A DNA stretch of 39,123 nucleotides from Candidatus Acetothermia bacterium (GCA_024653305.1 JANLFW010000009.1:23129-62251), one strand, 5' to 3'. Numbered from the stretch's first letter, positions 6,428 through 13,355 are shown. Translations and numbers: made by a program. The notes: generated from the sequence alone by a model not told the origin.

Positions 6428-7740
6428 AACAGGGTGATCCGCTCCCGGTGCTCCCGCACGTTTCGGGTGGCGTTGCGGGTGTCCAGCACGTGCTTGGCGT
6501 GGGCCACCAACCAGGCGTAGTCGATGCTAGTATGGTCGGTGGCGATCACCACCAGGTCCTGGGCGCCGACGAGGTCGGCGGTGAGGGGCTGGCTTTGCAT
6601 TGCCAGGGCTCCGTCGCGGAAGCTCGGCACATAGGGGTCGTGGTAGGTCACCTCCGCCCCATCCGCCTGAAGGAGCCGGATCACGTCGAGGGCCGGTGAC
6701 TCCCGGTAGTCGTCGATGTCTCGCTTGTACGCCACCCCAAGGACGAGGATCTTGGCGCGCGATGGCGCCACCCCGAGCCGATTGAGTACCCGATGCGCCT
6801 TCTCCCGCACGAACTCCGGCATCCTCCGGTTAACTTCCCCGGCCAGGGCGATGAAGTGGGTGCTGAAGTTGAGTTCCTTCGCCTTCCACTCCAAGTAGTG
6901 AGGATCCACAGGGATGCAGTGGCCGCCCACACCTGGGCCGGGCCAGAAGGGCATGATCCCAAAGGGCTTGGTGAACGCCGCCTCGAGCACCTCCCACACG
7001 TTGAGGCCCATCCGGTCGCAAAGGAGCGCGAGCTCGTTCACAAGGGCGATGTTCACCGCCCGGAACGTGTTCTCGAACACCTTCACCAGCTCTGCCACCT
7101 TGGCGCTGGAGACGGCCACTACCTGCTGAACGGTCTGGGAGTAAAATGCCATCCCGATCTCTAAGGACTCCGGACCTACTCCCCCGACCACCTTGCACGT
7201 GTTCTGCGTGGTGTACCGCTTGTTGCCGGGGTCCACCCGCTCGGGCGAATGCACAAGGTAAAAGTCCTGTTCCACTCGGAGACCGGAGCTCTCCAAGATG
7301 GGGAGCATGAGTTCTTCGGTGGTGCCGGGATAGGTGGTGGACTCCAAGCTCACGAGTTGGCCGGGCCGCAGGCCGGCGGCGATCTCCCGGGTGACCCGCT
7401 CCACGTACTGCAGGTCCGGGGTGAGATTCTTGGTGAGGGGAGTGGGCACACAGATCACGACCACGTCCATTTCGGGAACACGGGCGAAGTCGGTCTCCGC
7501 ATGGAGGAGCCCGCGGGCCACAAGGTCGCGGAGCTCCTCGTCCCGAACGTCGCCGATGTAGTTCTCACCGTGGTTCACCTTATCTGCACGCACTGGGTTC
7601 TGCTCCACTCCAAGCACCCGGAACCCCACCTTCGCCTTCTCCACGGCGAACGGGAGGCCCACGTACCCGAGCCCTACCACGCCGACCACGGCTGTGCGCT
7701 CTCGGATCTTGCGCAAGAGCTTGGCCTTATGGTTGGTCAA
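6424..7740 (-). CDS. wbpA: UDP-N-acetyl-D-glucosamine 6-dehydrogenase (WbpA type)
   Basis: It oxidises C6 of a UDP-N-acetylhexosamine to the uronate, the first step of the pathway encoded downstream. 438 residues with all three UDP-sugar dehydrogenase domains: GVVGLGYVGLPFAVEKAKVG (NAD fold) at about residue 20, the central domain with ENTFRAVNIALVNELALLCD, and PGPGVGGHCIPVDPHYLEWK with the catalytic Cys. A C-terminal UDP-binding domain (VLGVAYKRDIDDYRESPALD) follows. The start is a TTG at 7740 preceded by GGAGG at 6-nt spacing. It heads a run of coupled genes. A UDP-ManNAc dehydrogenase (WecC) is the main alternative, but the wbpB/D/E partners favour WbpA. Confidence 0.9.
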   Translation of the reverse strand: MTNHKAKLLRKIRERTAVVGVVGLGYVGLPFAVEKAKVGFRVLGVEQNPVRADKVNHGENYIGDVRDEELRDLVARGLLHAETDFARVPEMDVVVICVPTPLTKNLTPDLQYVERVTREIAAGLRPGQLVSLESTTYPGTTEELMLPILESSGLRVEQDFYLVHSPERVDPGNKRYTTQNTCKVVGGVGPESLEIGMAFYSQTVQQVVAVSSAKVAELVKVFENTFRAVNIALVNELALLCDRMGLNVWEVLEAAFTKPFGIMPFWPGPGVGGHCIPVDPHYLEWKAKELNFSTHFIALAGEVNRRMPEFVREKAHRVLNRLGVAPSRAKILVLGVAYKRDIDDYRESPALDVIRLLQADGAEVTYHDPYVPSFRDGALAMQSQPLTADLVGAQDLVVIATDHTSIDYAWLVAHAKHVLDTRNATRNVREHRERITLL

Positions 7741-7741
7741 T

Positions 7742-7813
7742 CTAGACCTCCTTCGCCTTGCTTAGCGGGCATATAAGCCCCACGTAGCCTGTGCCCACGA
7801 CCGCCAAGCACAT
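7742..7813 (-). pseudogene. Short remnant of a second UDP-sugar dehydrogenase N-terminus
   Basis: A 23-codon frame from ATG 7813 reads MCLAVVGTGYVGL and then ICPLSKAKEV before TAG. The first 13 residues are the NAD-binding start of UDP-glucose 6-dehydrogenases (LAVVGTGYVGL); the rest does not continue the fold. It differs in wording from the neighbouring wbpA-type gene, so it is not a simple local copy. A TATAAT hexamer at 7824-7829 lies just upstream. The match is short, so confidence is limited. Confidence 0.4.
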
Positions 7814-7824
7814 AGGTTCGGCCA

Positions 7825-8256
7825 TTATAACACCTCGTTCGTTGGGTTCATTGGGTTCCGGGTTCTTTGGGTACGTTGAGTTCGTTGGGTTGGTTGGGTT
7901 CGTGGGGTGCGTTGGGTTTCACGGCCGAGGAGATACGTGATGAGGGCGGCGACCTGGCGGGCCCAACCGTCCAGCTGGTCGTAGACCCTCTGGAACTCTT
8001 CGCGGGTGATGTATCCCTGGTCGAGCGCCACGTACAGGTGACTCTGAAGCTCTGCTCCGAGCTCTTGGCCATGAACAAGCACTGCGTGAACTCCCAGCGT
8101 GTTTGCCATCATAGACACCGCGGCCCTGCGCATCTGATCGCAGAGCGCGTAGTCCCTCCTGCTTTCACCCTTGCCTGAGATGTCATACACAACTCGCGCG
8201 GTCTCTCTGGCCACCTGCCAGACTTTCAGATCCTCAAACCGCTCCGCCTTCGCCAC
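7825..8256 (-). pseudogene. Second four-helix-bundle (S23 / bAvd-like) gene, core damaged
   Basis: From GTG 8256 (after GAGGGGG) the protein starts AERFEDLKVWQVARETARVV and DQMRRAAVSMMAN as in the family. The conserved NIAEGF segment and about eight following residues are missing. A stretch of about 12 residues (VHAVLVHGQELG) is then read out of frame: the alternative frame there gives EFTQCLFMAKSS, the expected sequence. The frame is restored near 8058 (GAELQSHLYVALDQGYITRE). The frame stays open but the protein has lost its signature loop, so it is probably not normal. The C-terminus is QRT/NPT repeats from a 9-mer array. A degenerate 9-mer array in opposite orientation lies upstream of the start. 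Confidence 0.7.
7837..7915 (+). repeat. Degenerate nonamer array (GTTCGTTGG) at the 3' side of the second four-helix-bundle gene
   Basis: Units on the plus strand are GTTCGTTGG, GTTCATTGG, a 7-nt GTTCCGG, GTTCTTTGG, GTACGTTGA, GTTCGTTGG, GTTGGTTGG, GTTCGTGGG and GTGCGTTGG. Nine nucleotides are three codons, so the minus-strand translation is a run of QRT/NPT-like tripeptides that forms the protein tail. Confidence 0.9.
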
Positions 8257-8283
8257 GATGTGCCCCCTCAAACGGCGCCACCC

Positions 8284-8310
8284 AATAAACTCAAGGAACT
8301 CAACAACGCC
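8284..8310 (-). repeat. Short inverted nonamer array at the 5' side of the second four-helix-bundle gene
   Basis: On the plus strand the units read AATAAACTC, AAGGAACTC and AACAACGCC. On the minus (sense) strand this is the GAGTTCCTT, GAGTTTATT orientation, matching the GTTCGTTGG unit of the 3' array but inverted relative to it across the gene. Only two units are clear and the third is eroded. Confidence 0.55.
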
Positions 8311-8386
8311 GAAGGCTGGTCCTCTCCGTCTCTATGTGCTCGGCGGTGAGCGTGGTGGCGATGCGCAAAATCTGGGTTTATGGTGC

Positions 8387-8643
8387 TTACGCCTCGGAGA
8401 TTTCGATCGTGGCTCGATATCCCAGGCGTTCGAGGAGATCCTCACAATCGTCCCAGGTCAGCCCGAAGGCACGCACATCGGCCAGCCCAACCGCGCGATT
8501 ACATCGCGAACACTTTCAAAATGAGCTTCTTCAAATTCCCCCTCCCTCATGGCCTCCTCAGCCCAATGGACGAGCCCCTCCAAGCCGATGCGATGGCTGA
8601 GGTACTCCTTGATCCGTTGCACAACGTCCTCTCGAGTGATCAT
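8387..8643 (-). pseudogene. Small hypothetical protein, frameshifted
   Basis: It starts at ATG 8643 (MITREDVVQRIKEYLSHRIG, then LVHWAEEAMREGEFEE and VRDVIARLG). One base is missing after the RLG codons near 8485. The expected continuation, LADVRAFGLTWDDCEDLLER then LGYRATIEISEA, follows in the next frame to TAA at 8387-8389. Joined, the product is about 85 residues, acidic and mostly helical. It resembles a family of small proteins next to toxin-antitoxin-like genes, whose function I do not know. The gene sits a few nt after the HEPN gene, so the two were probably one operon. Confidence 0.65.
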
Positions 8644-8649
8644 GTCGCC

Positions 8650-9114
8650 TCACCTCTCCCCCACGATCTTCCGATGGTCCTTATCAACGGCGATCTCGAT
8701 CGTATACCCAAACGGCTTCGGCCAACACTGTCGCTCCAAAACGGCCCTGCGCCGTGAGATCTTTCCATTGCGGATCGCCTCCTCGCTTTGCAGCGGGCCG
8801 TAGTGTTCATACGGCGCACCGAAGGGATGAGCATTCGGACACCGGGAGGGAATGTAGAAGTTGTCCAACACCTTGCCCTTTTCAACCAGATCTTGGGGAA
8901 CCCCTGCCGTTGGGGGAAACTCGGAAAGGAGCTTGGCCACCACGTGTCCCCACGCTTCTTGACCTAGAGAAAGATGCAACGCCTTGACCGCCTTCTCCGC
9001 TGCTTGATGGGCCGCAAAGCATGCCCATTCGTGCCGGCCCGCCCGCCGCGAGTCCGCAGCCTGCTCGAAGTCCCGCTCCGCCTGAGCCAACCAGTCCCGA
9101 GCACGGTTCCCCAT
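8650..9114 (-). CDS. HEPN-domain protein with an unusual C-terminal tail
   Basis: 154 residues from ATG 9114. Residues 1-105 match the HEPN family found with MNT nucleotidyltransferases: RDWLAQAERDFEQA, HEWACFAAHQAAEKAVKALH, LDNFYIPSRCPNAHPFGAPYEHYGPLQSEEA. HEPN proteins are often RNases acting as toxins. After SEEAIRNGK the sequence departs from the usual end and continues for about 45 residues (RRRAVLERQCWPKPFGYTIE, then IAVDKDHRKIVGER). This suggests that a deletion fused the HEPN gene to the 3' end of another gene. No intact MNT partner is adjacent; a broken one lies at 2.8-3.1 kb. Confidence 0.75.
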   Translation of the reverse strand: MGNRARDWLAQAERDFEQAADSRRAGRHEWACFAAHQAAEKAVKALHLSLGQEAWGHVVAKLLSEFPPTAGVPQDLVEKGKVLDNFYIPSRCPNAHPFGAPYEHYGPLQSEEAIRNGKISRRRAVLERQCWPKPFGYTIEIAVDKDHRKIVGER

Positions 9115-9182
9115 GGGCTCACCCTACTCCATTGTACCTACCCGACCCCGAGGATCCCTGCCATGGGTCCATTCCCACCACT

Positions 9183-9318
9183 TCACCGGACATCGGGCGC
9201 CCGCGCTCGTTTGCACATCCAGGCCCAGGCCGTCTCCACGATCGGCTCAAGCGCTGTGTACCCCGGCTCCCAGCCAAGCTCCCGCCGGGCCCGGCTGGGG
9301 TCGGCCACGAGGACTGCA
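9183..9318 (-). pseudogene. 3'-end fragment of a galE-like gene
   Basis: A frame without a start encodes AVLVADPSRARRELGWEPGY then LEPIVETAWAWMCKRARAPD and TGA. This matches the last 40 residues of the intact galE at 10,074-11,048 (LVADPSRARRELGWEPKF, IVETAWAWMQRARR). At DNA level two blocks of about 27-29 nt are identical and the rest has diverged. The fragment and galE are direct copies flanking the intact HicBA genes. Confidence 0.8.
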
Positions 9319-9333
9319 AGAGCCCCGCTCAGC

Positions 9334-9561
9334 TCACTGCCACGCCCCAAGCCATTCCTCTCGAGAGATGCCTCCTTGCTTCAAAATCCGTCTCAACAGA
9401 TCGACGCTGACCGTCTCACGGTGAGGGTTGGGAAGGGTGAGGACCACGTCTCCCTTCACCATATACGGGTGCTTCCCGCCTCGGTAAGGGCCATCAAACC
9501 CGAGTTTTCGGAGCACCCCCACCAGGTCGCTCCACGAAACCGGCGCGAGCCTAGCCTCCAA
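9334..9561 (-). CDS. hicA: HicA mRNA interferase toxin
   Basis: 75 residues of the YcfA/HicA dsRBD-like fold: VSWSDLVGVLRKLGFDGPYR, then GGKHPYMVKGDVVLTLPNPH with the conserved His, and VDLLRRILKQGGISREEWL. It cleaves mRNA when free of HicB. The best start I can see is a TTG at 9561 overlapping the end of hicB; no ATG or GTG lies nearby and there is no ribosome site, so translation probably depends on coupling. The gene looks intact. Confidence 0.85.
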   Translation of the reverse strand: MEARLAPVSWSDLVGVLRKLGFDGPYRGGKHPYMVKGDVVLTLPNPHRETVSVDLLRRILKQGGISREEWLGAWQ

Positions 9562-9805
9562 TTTCGAGCCCTTCGGGCTCCTCGATGCGGTGCCCCCCTA
9601 CAGGAGGAATGGCTAACCCTCGCCTCAACCGGACAAGGATCCACCCCTCAAGCACCTCTTTCAGGTTCTGCCGACACTCCTCCAACGTCCTCCCCGTAGC
9701 CCACACCCCACCGAGCCCGGGGATCTCCCCATAGTACGGCTCCTCGTCCTGAATGAGCTCGTACCGTGCGCCGGAGAGCGCCGCTTCAATATACTCCGTA
9801 ATCAT
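9551..9805 (-). CDS. hicB: HicB antitoxin
   Basis: 84 residues from ATG 9805, placed 5 nt after AGGAGGTGA; the upstream in-frame GTG at 9814 lies in that ribosome site. The partial RNase-H-like HicB fold is seen in ARYELIQDEEPYYGEIPGLG then GVWATGRTLEECRQNLKEVL. No separate DNA-binding domain is visible, as in short HicB proteins. It overlaps hicA by 11 nt and would neutralise it. The pair lies between the galE fragment and intact galE. Confidence 0.87.
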   Translation of the reverse strand: MITEYIEAALSGARYELIQDEEPYYGEIPGLGGVWATGRTLEECRQNLKEVLEGWILVRLRRGLAIPPVGGHRIEEPEGLEIGG

Positions 9806-9847
9806 TCGCCTCACCTCCTGGGAGGCATGTGAGCCAGAATGGGATCC

Positions 9848-9961
9848 TCAGTTGACCAGCTTGTCCATCAAGTCCTCAACCGTGTCGTGGCGAACTTCAC
9901 CCCATTCGTAGGCGCCCCAGTCCCTCGACCACCTCCGCCTTTCGGCCCCCCGATGTTGCAT
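9848..9961 (-). pseudogene. Possible remnant of a small gene
   Basis: In the 260-nt gap between hicB and galE one minus-strand frame encodes about 37 residues from ATG 9961, ending RDWGAYEWGEVRHDTVEDLM then DKLVN. The composition looks like a real protein tail, not a random frame, but I recognise no family, and the frame is open upstream without a start. Nothing else is evident in the gap. Confidence 0.25.
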
Positions 9962-10073
9962 CAACCCACACCGGATGATCCAAGCAACATGAATTGCTCC
10001 TCCGACGGTATCGCCTCCACGACTTCAGTGTACATGAACCAGCCCACGGCCTACAACGCCCCGTCGGCTTGAT

Positions 10074-11048
10074 CTACCGCCTGCGGGCGCGCTGCATCCA
10101 GGCCCAGGCCGTCTCCACGATGGCCTCCAGGTCCGTGAACTTGGGCTCCCACCCCAGTTCCCGCCGGGCCCGGCTGGGGTCGGCCACCAGCGCCGCCGGG
10201 TCCCCCGGCCGCCGGGGGGCTTCCACCGCTGGGATCTTCCGCCCCGTCACCCTCCGGCAGGTCTCCACCACCTCCCGCACCGTGTACCCGCGGCCGATCC
10301 CAAGGTTGTACGCCCCGCCCGCCCCTCCCTCCATCATCCTCTCCAGGGCCAGCACATGGGCCCGGGCGAGGTCGGAAACATGGATGTAGTCCCGCACCGC
10401 CGTCCCGTCCTTCGTCGGGTAGTCGGTCCCGTAGATCTCCAGGTGTGGCCGCTTCCCCGCCGCGGCCTCGAGGACGATCGGGATGAGGTGGGTCTCCGGG
10501 TCGTGGAGTTCCCCGATCTCCCCCTCCGGGTCGGACCCGGCGGCGTTGAAGTACCGGAGGGCGATGTACCGCAGCCCGTACGCCCTGGCGTAGTCGGCCA
10601 GGATCTCCTCGACCACGAGCTTCGTCCGGCCGTACGGGTTCTTGGGCTGGGTGGGGTGATCCTCCGGGATGGGCAACGCCACGGGATCCCCGTACACGGC
10701 GGCGCTGGAGGAGAAGATGATCGCCTTCACCCCGTGGGCGAGCATCGCCTGAAGGAGGTTCAAGGTTCCAGCCACGTTGTTCCGGTAGTACTTCTGGGGG
10801 TCAGCCACCGACTCCGGCACCGAGGTGTGGGCGGCGAAGTGGATCACCGCGCAAATGGGATGCCGGGCGAACGTCCGCTCAACCAGGCACGAATCGGCAA
10901 GGTCGCCCTGGATGAACTGCTCGCACAGGACAAGCTCGCGATGGCCGGTGGAGAGGTTGTCCAGCACCACCACCGGGTAGCCACGCCGGAGGAGCTCCTT
11001 TACCGTGTGGCTCCCGATGTAGCCCGCCCCGCCTGTAACTAGGATCAT
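10074..11048 (-). CDS. galE: UDP-glucose 4-epimerase
   Basis: It interconverts UDP-glucose and UDP-galactose and completes a Leloir route with galT at 24.8 kb. 324 residues, full length for bacterial GalE: VTGGAGYIGSHTVKELLRRG (NAD-binding), HFAAHTSVPESV, FSSSAAVYGDP, NPYGRTKLVVEEIL with the catalytic Tyr and Lys, RYFNAAGSDP and GTAVRDYIHVSDLA. The start ATG 11048 follows GAGGAGGGGAG. A heptamer array (11,061-11,088) lies directly upstream, between it and a dead hicA remnant, and a copy of its own 3' end lies at 9.2-9.3 kb. Confidence 0.95.
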   Translation of the reverse strand: MILVTGGAGYIGSHTVKELLRRGYPVVVLDNLSTGHRELVLCEQFIQGDLADSCLVERTFARHPICAVIHFAAHTSVPESVADPQKYYRNNVAGTLNLLQAMLAHGVKAIIFSSSAAVYGDPVALPIPEDHPTQPKNPYGRTKLVVEEILADYARAYGLRYIALRYFNAAGSDPEGEIGELHDPETHLIPIVLEAAAGKRPHLEIYGTDYPTKDGTAVRDYIHVSDLARAHVLALERMMEGGAGGAYNLGIGRGYTVREVVETCRRVTGRKIPAVEAPRRPGDPAALVADPSRARRELGWEPKFTDLEAIVETAWAWMQRARRR

Positions 11049-11060
11049 CTCCCCTCCTCA

Positions 11061-11088
11061 ATCCGTAATCCGTGACCCGTGATCCGTT
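11061..11088 (+). repeat. Heptamer array (RTCCGTR) between the hicA remnant and galE
   Basis: Four units read ATCCGTA, ATCCGTG, ACCCGTG and ATCCGTT. The unit is the same type as in the arrays around the first four-helix-bundle gene. The TAA of the hicA remnant (11,087-11,089) overlaps its end. No four-helix-bundle gene is adjacent here. Confidence 0.8.
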
Positions 11089-11188
11089 ACAAAAGCTTTG
11101 AGAACTCGTCGGGGGAGAGCTCGGCATCACGCAGGATCTTGCGCAGGAGCCCACGGCCAATCTCTGTACCGGGCCGGAGTCGAGTCAT
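11087..11188 (-). pseudogene. HicA remnant with a large internal deletion
   Basis: A 33-residue frame, MTRLRPGTEIGRGLLRKILR then DAELSPDEFSKLL, starts at ATG 11188 overlapping the end of the HicB-like gene. The first six residues are a HicA N-terminus. The rest is the HicA C-terminus (G..IG.GLL.KILR.A..S..EF). About 40 residues with the catalytic His segment are missing. It cannot be an active toxin. Confidence 0.65.
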
Positions 11189-11404
11189 CCCAGGGTCACG
11201 CGCTGCACACCCACGAACTCCGGCACCAGTACCTCTTCACCCGTCTCCTCAAGGCAAAGCACAATGGCTTCTTTGATGTTCGCCATGAGTTCATCGAGCG
11301 AGCCCCCCCTGAGAGGAGCAGCCCGCCAAGCCCAGCACCTCGCCCACGTAGAAGCCGTCCTCATCCTTCTCGATGACGACGTAGAACTCCTTCCGCACCG
11401 CCAT
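11185..11404 (-). pseudogene. HicB-like antitoxin, frameshifted in a G7 run
   Basis: From ATG 11404 the frame reads MAVRKEFYVVIEKDEDGFYV then GEVLGLAGCSSQG, a typical HicB N-terminus. A run of seven G (plus-strand C7 at 11,303-11,309) has one base too many. The continuation SLDELMANIKEAIVLCLEET then VPEFVGVQRVTLG is in the next frame, ending at 11,185. The start lies inside the end of the nucleotidyltransferase gene. The homopolymer could be a sequencing error or a slippage site, but the paired hicA is clearly deleted. Confidence 0.7.
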
Positions 11405-12470
11405 CACCCCCTTCTATCCCCAGCGAAATCCTTGCCTCATCGCCCACGAAAAGCTTACGGCCGGTCGCCTGTCCGTCCACGATTACGTTGCGACCGATCA
11501 CCGAGCCGGTGATCCCCGTCACCCCCTCGATCCTCGCCCCGTCCATGAGGATGCTATCCGCCACCTCGGCATCGCGGACCACGGCCCGGGGGCCGATGGC
11601 CACGTGCGGGCCCATGGCCGCCCCCTCCACCACCGCCCCCTCGCCGATGACCACTGGCCCCACGATGCGGCTTCCCCGCACCCGGGCCCCGGAGGCCACC
11701 GCCACCGGGCCCTCGATCCGCGTGGCTCGATCCACCTCACCCTCGATCCGAGAGGAGAGCCGATCGAGGAGCAACCGGTTCGCGAGGAGGAGGTCCTCCG
11801 GCCGGCCCACGTCCTGCCACCACCCCTCAATCCGGTACGGCAGCACCCGATGTCCATGGTCGATCAGCCACTGGAGGGCATCGGTCAGCTCCAGCTCCCC
11901 CCGAAACGACGGGCTCACCGCCCGCGCCGCCTGGAACACCCGGGCGTCGAACGCGTACGCCCCCACCACAGCGAGGTTGCTCGGGGGATCGGCGGGCTTC
12001 TCCACCAGCCGCTTGAGCCGGCCTCCCTCCACCACCGCCACCCCGAACCGGCGGGGGTCCTCCACCCGAGCCAGGGCCACGGCCGCCGCCGGCTTCTCCT
12101 CCCGGAACTGCTCGACCAGGCCGGCCACCCCGTGCTCGAGGAGGTTGTCCCCGAGGTACACGTGGAACGGCTCCTCCCCCACGAACCCCTCCGCACACAG
12201 GACGGCGTGGGCAAGGCCCTTGGGCTCGGGCTGCACGATGTACGTGATCTCGATCCCGAACCGCTCCCCGTCCCCAAAAAGCTCGCGAAACTGGCCCTCC
12301 ACGCTGGGGCTGACCACGATCCCCACGTCGGCGATCCCCGCCTCCCGGATCGCCTCCAGGGCGAACGCCACCACCGGACGCCCGGCCACGGGAAGGAGGT
12401 GCTTGGCCAAGGTGTACGTGAACGGCCGCACCCGGGTGCCTCCCCCGCCACACAGGACCACCGCCTTCAT
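11361..12470 (-). CDS. Sugar-1-phosphate nucleotidyltransferase (RmlA-long type)
   Basis: It makes an NDP-sugar from a sugar 1-phosphate and NTP. About 369 residues: MKAVVLCGGGGTRVRPFTYT then LAKHLLPVAGRP is the nucleotide-binding signature, YLGDNLLEHG carries the metal-binding Asp, FRGELELTDALQWLID follows, and a left-handed beta-helix occupies the C-terminal third. It is close to the long form of glucose-1-phosphate thymidylyltransferase. I prefer ATG 12470, because a TAGAAT box ends 7 nt before it and no ribosome site is seen, as for a leaderless message; ATG 12479 is the alternative. The last 15 or so residues overlap the HicB-like gene, so the original C-terminus may have been shorter. 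Sugar specificity cannot be read. Confidence 0.85.
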   Translation of the reverse strand: MKAVVLCGGGGTRVRPFTYTLAKHLLPVAGRPVVAFALEAIREAGIADVGIVVSPSVEGQFRELFGDGERFGIEITYIVQPEPKGLAHAVLCAEGFVGEEPFHVYLGDNLLEHGVAGLVEQFREEKPAAAVALARVEDPRRFGVAVVEGGRLKRLVEKPADPPSNLAVVGAYAFDARVFQAARAVSPSFRGELELTDALQWLIDHGHRVLPYRIEGWWQDVGRPEDLLLANRLLLDRLSSRIEGEVDRATRIEGPVAVASGARVRGSRIVGPVVIGEGAVVEGAAMGPHVAIGPRAVVRDAEVADSILMDGARIEGVTGITGSVIGRNVIVDGQATGRKLFVGDEARISLGIEGGDGGAEGVLRRHREG

Positions 12471-12477
12471 CGAGGGC

Positions 12478-12483
12478 ATTCTA
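12478..12483 (-). promoter_or_regulatory. -10 box (TAGAAT) for a probably leaderless nucleotidyltransferase message
   Basis: TAGAAT on the minus strand ends 7 nt before ATG 12470. No Shine-Dalgarno sequence precedes that start, and the alternative ATG at 12479 overlaps the box. No good -35 is visible. Confidence 0.4.
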
Positions 12484-12550
12484 ATGCGAACCCCCTGTTG
12501 CTTGCCCGTACGCCGCTCCTACCATCACCCGCATAGGGAAAGGAGACCCC

Positions 12551-13355
12551 ATGCGCACCGTGCTGGCCGTGACTTTGGCCGCTTCGTTCGCTTGTGTCGC
12601 GTGCGGGGAGACGGTCGCGGTCCTTCTCGCCCAGGCCGAGGCGTTGATGCCGCTACGATCTTGGGACCCTGGAGACGGCCATCTGCCTCTACGAACAGGC
12701 GTTGGCCCTGGACCCCGGGAACCCAGCGATCCTCACCAAGCTGGCCCAGCTCTGGTACGAGTGGGCGGTGCTCGTGCCCACGGAGCGGGAGGAACCGGGG
12801 CTGCGCAAGGCTGCGGACTACGGATTTCAGGCGATGGGCCTCGCGGGCCTCGCTTCTGCCCAGGCCATGCCCGACGCGGAGTTCCAACGGTTCTTGGCCG
12901 GGGTCGGCGATCCGGCCGCGCTCCTGTGGGCGGCCAATGGGTGGGGGCAGCTCCTCGGGAAGATGAACCCGTTCTCCGCGTTCTTCGCCCTCCCCAAGAT
13001 CCGGGCCATGTACGAACGGCTCCTTGCGGTGGACGAGACGTACTTCGGCGGCTCCCCCCACGAGGCGTACGGATCGCTCTTGGCCAACCTCTCCGACTAC
13101 GGGCTCCTCTTTGGGGTCAAGCTCGCCGACGCCAAACCCCACTTCGAACGGTCCATCGCCCTCGACCCCACGTACCTCGAGGCCTACGTGACCTACGCCA
13201 AGGAGTACGCGGTGCGGGCCGGCGACCGGGCCCTGTTCGAAAAGCTCCTCAAGTACGTGCTGGCAGCGACCATCGGCAACTGGCCGTGCTGGAACGAGCA
13301 CGCCAAGGACAAGGCCCGGGAGTACCTGGCCGAAATCCACCGGTACTTCCCGTGA
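12551..13355 (+). pseudogene. TRAP transporter TatT-like (T-component) gene, frameshifted
   Basis: From ATG 12551, after AAGGAGA, the frame gives an export signal (MRTVLAVTLAASFACVACGE, possibly a lipoprotein) and LLAQAEALM. The rest, RYDLGTLETAICLYEQALAL then DPGNPAILTKLAQLWYEW, is in another frame and continues intact to 13,355. It includes FSAFFALPKIRAMYERLLAV, HFERSIALDPTYLEAYVTYA and EYLAEIHRYFP. The frames break near 12,652, where about two bases seem lost. The helical TPR-like pattern matches TatT proteins that bind ligands with TRAP transporters, but no TRAP permease or DctP gene is nearby. It may be a pseudogene or hold a sequencing error. Confidence 0.72.

Noticed and set aside
7824-7829. 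TATAAT as the promoter of the wbp operon
   Set aside because: No -35 is seen at the right distance and it overlaps the end of the repeat-tailed frame; possible but not well supported.
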